A DNA stretch of 14,950 nt from DATLFP01 sp035540955 (GTDB taxonomy: Bacteria; Actinomycetota; Acidimicrobiia; Acidimicrobiales; CADCSY01), in the NCBI GenBank assembly GCA_035540955.1, contig DATLFP010000113.1, positions 1 through 14,950 on the forward strand. Reading direction: 5' to 3'. Below the pieces are notes generated by a model that saw only the letters and a list, made by a program, of their open reading frames with translations, was not told the DNA's origin and searched no databases. Both the position numbers and the translations under genes were made by a program. This document shows, one piece after another, positions 13,195 to 14,950 of the stretch. Each line of letters opens with the position of its first letter. Position 1 is the first letter of the stretch.

Positions 13195-13521
13195 CTACTC
13201 CGCCAGCTGCTGGTCGGCCGGGACCGCGTCGGTCCCGGCTCGCAGGGGCTCCGCCCGCCGCCGCCGGCGCGGGGACGGCGGTGACGGCTCGGTGCCTTCG
13301 CCGGGCGTGGGCGTCGCCGCCGGCTCCGGCAGCGTCGGGAGGGTCGGCGTCGGTTCCCTCATGGCGCGGCGCATCTCGTCCTGGAACCCGCTGTTGAGGC
13401 GGCGCAGCTCGCTCATCATGCGGCCCGCCTGGCGCGCCGCGTCAGGGAGCTTGTTCGGGCCCAGCACGATCAGGGCCACCAGGAAGATGACGAGCAGCTC
13501 GCCCGTGCCGAGGTTCAGCAC
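13195..13521 (-). CDS. tatA: Twin-arginine translocase TatA/TatB-type subunit
   Basis: A 108-aa protein. A short periplasmic end with E8 leads to one transmembrane helix (GELLVIFLVALIVL, 7-20), then the hinge GPNKLPDAA (21-29) and a long amphipathic helix to about residue 55. A Pro/Ser-rich, basic tail (PSPPSPRRRRR) follows. The family is certain. The subtype is not: the hinge is GP as in TatB, whereas TatA normally has FG. If no second TatA gene exists it may serve both roles, as in minimal TatAC systems. The start is a GTG at 13521, 9 nt after the upstream membrane-protein gene. It is followed by tatC after 10 nt, forming the export core of the operon. Confidence 0.92.
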   Translation of the reverse strand: MLNLGTGELLVIFLVALIVLGPNKLPDAARQAGRMMSELRRLNSGFQDEMRRAMREPTPTLPTLPEPAATPTPGEGTEPSPPSPRRRRRAEPLRAGTDAVPADQQLAE

Positions 13522-13530
13522 ACCGCGAGG

Positions 13531-13728
13531 CTACCGAGGCCGGCGCTGTGGTCCCTTCAGGGTCCGGAGGCTGCCGGCCAGGCCCCGCACCGCCTCACCG
13601 ACCTCGCGCTGGCGCTGGAGCTCGGACGCCAGCAGGCGGGCCTCCTCGCCGGCTGATCGCACGAGGGCGAGCACGAGCGCGCTGCCGAGCAACACCACAA
13701 ATCCGGGGATCAGCCAGAGCGGGCTCAC
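13531..13728 (-). CDS. Small single-pass membrane protein in the tat operon, unknown
   Basis: A 65-aa protein with one hydrophobic helix near the N-terminus (WLIPGFVVLLGSALVLALV, 5-23). A charged, probably amphipathic helix (AGEEARLLASELQRQREVGE) and a basic tail (KGPQRRPR) follow. The topology, a membrane helix followed by an amphipathic helix, resembles TatA/TatB, but the FG/GP-x-x-LP hinge is absent, so I do not call it a Tat subunit. It starts at a GTG (13728) 13 nt after the zinc-ribbon gene and ends 9 nt before the TatA-type gene. That arrangement makes co-expression, and perhaps a role in Tat assembly, plausible but unproven. Confidence 0.7.
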   Translation of the reverse strand: MSPLWLIPGFVVLLGSALVLALVRSAGEEARLLASELQRQREVGEAVRGLAGSLRTLKGPQRRPR

Positions 13729-13741
13729 GAGCGCGTCTCGG

Positions 13742-14074
13742 TCACGACTCCTGATTGTCGCAGAGGCGGGCCAGCCAGCCGTCCTCCTGCAGCAGCTCGT
13801 GGAAGCGCAGGAGATCGTCGTGGGAGAACGGCTCGCCGACGGGATGGGGTTCGCGGAGCTCGAGGGGAGGGGTCCACACCTGCAGCTCGACCCCGGAGGA
13901 CACCAGGAGGTCCACGATCCGGGGCTCGGCGTCCTTGGTCACCGCCATCGCGCACGCCGGGCATCGGAATGCGTAGCTGCCTCGCTGATCCTCCGAGCAC
14001 ACCCGCACGGTCATGTCGTTGGTCGTCAGCTCGATGTCCCCGCAGTCAGGGCAGCTGGCCCGGATCGTTGCCAT
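13742..14074 (-). CDS. Zinc-ribbon protein leading the tat operon, unknown
   Basis: A 110-aa protein. Residues 8-41 hold CPDC (C8, C11), C26 and CPAC (C38, C41), which would make a zinc ribbon. The C-terminal part is a mixed helical region ending in SHDDLLRFHELLQEDGW (84-100). No enzyme motif is visible; nucleic-acid or protein binding is the general expectation for such ribbons. The ATG at 14074 has GGAGGT 3 nt upstream (14083-14078). The same frame is open far upstream to 14581, but that part is antisense to the divergent gene and low in coding character. It is the first gene of the run leading into the Tat genes and is divergent from the GAF-like gene across 82 nt. Confidence 0.75.
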   Translation of the reverse strand: MATIRASCPDCGDIELTTNDMTVRVCSEDQRGSYAFRCPACAMAVTKDAEPRIVDLLVSSGVELQVWTPPLELREPHPVGEPFSHDDLLRFHELLQEDGWLARLCDNQES

Positions 14075-14156
14075 GGCACCTCCATCGGCGGTGCCTTCAC
14101 GGCGCTTGAGCACCGAGCCCTCAACAACCGGAGGTTCTCTGCCGTTACTACTCACA
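14075..14156. promoter_or_regulatory. Divergent promoter region of the tat operon and the GAF-like gene
   Basis: These 82 nt separate two divergent starts, so both promoters should lie here or just inside the genes. A small inverted repeat TTGAG (14106-14110) / CTCAA (14120-14124) with a 9-nt spacer could be a regulator site. No hexamer pair is convincing on either strand. A GGAGGT at 14130-14135 is about 21 nt from the GTG at 14157, too far to serve it. Confidence 0.35.
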
Positions 14157-14950
14157 GTGGCCGCCGCGACCGACCAAGCGGTGCTCTCTGTCGTGAGCGC
14201 CGACGTCCAGCAGATCCTGCGCGCCGTGGCCGGCGGGGCCGACGCTCGCCGCACGGCCGTGCGGGTCCTGCACGCCGCGGCCGGCGCGACCGGTGTGCGC
14301 GACGGTCTGGTGCTGGGCGAGGTCGAGTCCCTGGCGGTGCTCGGCATGCCCTCCCCGGCCATGGAGTCGGCGGCTCGCAGCGCGTTGGAGACGGGGCGGC
14401 CGGCCCGCCGGGTCGAGGACGCCACCGGCCGGTCGATCCTCGCCGTCCCCGCCCGGGCCGGCGGCACCGCGATCGCGGCGCTGGCGGTTGCCGGTGAGCA
14501 CAGCCGGCTCGACCCGTCCGTCCTCTCCCTCCTCGCCGACGCGCTGGCCGTGGGCGTGATGGTCCGGCCCTCCCGCGCCATGGGCGGGACCGAGCTGGTC
14601 GACGCCGCCAGCTACCTCGCCCTCGCCGATGACCCCCGGGCGGCCGCCCTCGACCTTCTCGTCGACCGGTTCGGCGCTCGCGGAGGGTGTGCGCTGACGG
14701 CGGTCGCCGACGGGCGCATGCGGGTGTCGGCGGCCCGGCACCTGCCGGGGCCGGCGTTGCAGGCGGCCTTCGACGCTCCCGCCGTGCGCGACCTCCTCAG
14801 CACCCCGTCGCTCCGCATCGAGCGGCCGGGCAGCGCGTCGGCCCTCGCGCTGGGGGATCCCGATGCCGCACTCGCCGCCATCCCCATCGGACGGGCCGGC
14901 ATCCTGCTCGTGCTGCTGCCGGCCATGCCCGACCCCGGCGCCCTCGCCGC
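14157..14950 (+). CDS. GAF-domain-like sensory protein, N-terminal part
   Basis: The frame stays open to the window end (at least 264 codons), so the effector domain is missing. Starts at GTG 14157, 14181 or 14193 are all possible, none with a good Shine-Dalgarno; 14157 might be leaderless. The product shows two similar alpha/beta segments. The first runs from about SADVQQILRAVAGGADARRT to ALAVGVMV, with a strand SILAVPARAGGTAIAALAVAG that resembles the central GAF sheet. The second runs from about LVDAASYLALADDPRAAALD and includes ALAAIPIGRAGILLVLLP. Tandem GAF modules usually bind small ligands and feed a kinase, cyclase, phosphatase or DNA-binding output. The assignment rests on pattern only, not on a diagnostic motif. 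Confidence 0.5.
   Translation, partial: MAAATDQAVLSVVSADVQQILRAVAGGADARRTAVRVLHAAAGATGVRDGLVLGEVESLAVLGMPSPAMESAARSALETGRPARRVEDATGRSILAVPARAGGTAIAALAVAGEHSRLDPSVLSLLADALAVGVMVRPSRAMGGTELVDAASYLALADDPRAAALDLLVDRFGARGGCALTAVADGRMRVSAARHLPGPALQAAFDAPAVRDLLSTPSLRIERPGSASALALGDPDAALAAIPIGRAGILLVLLPAMPDPGALA

Noticed and set aside
13725..14000. 91-codon minus-strand frame whose stop overlaps the small membrane-protein start
   Set aside because: It has Arg/Pro-rich shadow composition. The alternative frame over the same bases has five conserved-looking cysteines and a good ribosome binding site.
1..14950. Mobile elements, CRISPR arrays, tRNA or rRNA genes
   Set aside because: No spaced direct repeats of CRISPR type, transposase or integrase motifs, or tRNA-like segments were recognised. 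The only tandem repeats are the 45-nt coding units, the 9-nt pair and the acidic codon tract.

Overview
This window comes from a high-GC bacterium, almost certainly an actinobacterium. The best clues are the gene order TatA-type subunit, TatC, Ski2-like helicase, which matches the mycobacterial tatA-tatC-helY neighbourhood, a DUF4193-type acidic zinc-ribbon protein, frequent GTG/TTG starts, and tightly overlapping genes. The mix fits the Acidimicrobiia better than the mycobacteria, but that placement is inferred from remembered gene order and not from a search. I see no rRNA, tRNA, IS element, prophage or CRISPR array. Gene packing and codon bias are uniform, so this looks like ordinary chromosome.

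Left end (1-2007). The C-terminal tail of an unknown Pro/Ala-rich protein with three 15-residue repeats overlaps tail to tail with a two-gene minus-strand unit, a 66-aa zinc-ribbon protein followed by a HAD phosphatase. A crotonase (enoyl-CoA hydratase family) gene is divergent from that unit.

Minus-strand block (14074 down to 2026). Twelve annotated genes plus two small leading ones all run leftward. In transcription order they are: a 110-aa zinc-ribbon protein, a 65-aa single-pass membrane protein, a TatA/TatB-type subunit, TatC, HelY-like helicase, a short diacylglycerol-kinase-like protein and an M20 amidohydrolase. Most of these overlap or lie within about 13 nt of each other. After 62 nt come a DNA methyltransferase with an extra C-terminal domain and, 11 nt later, a tandem-domain ThyX-like protein. 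After 69 nt comes a secreted LysM/lytic transglycosylase. A 252-nt gap rich in inverted repeats then precedes the acidic DUF4193 protein, a helical phasin-like protein, a GNAT acetyltransferase and a Nudix hydrolase.

Right end (14157-14950). A divergent plus-strand gene, open to the window edge, encodes what looks like two GAF-like sensory domains.

How the genes fit together. The tat genes form the twin-arginine export core, with two small uncharacterised proteins leading the operon. The most unusual part is the methyltransferase/ThyX-like pair. The ThyX-like protein divides the canonical signature between its two halves: the first keeps the serine half of the motif and the second keeps the RHR half. 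The methyltransferase carries about 125 extra residues. Whether this pair supplies dTMP and marks DNA separately, or works together on base modification, cannot be settled from sequence alone.
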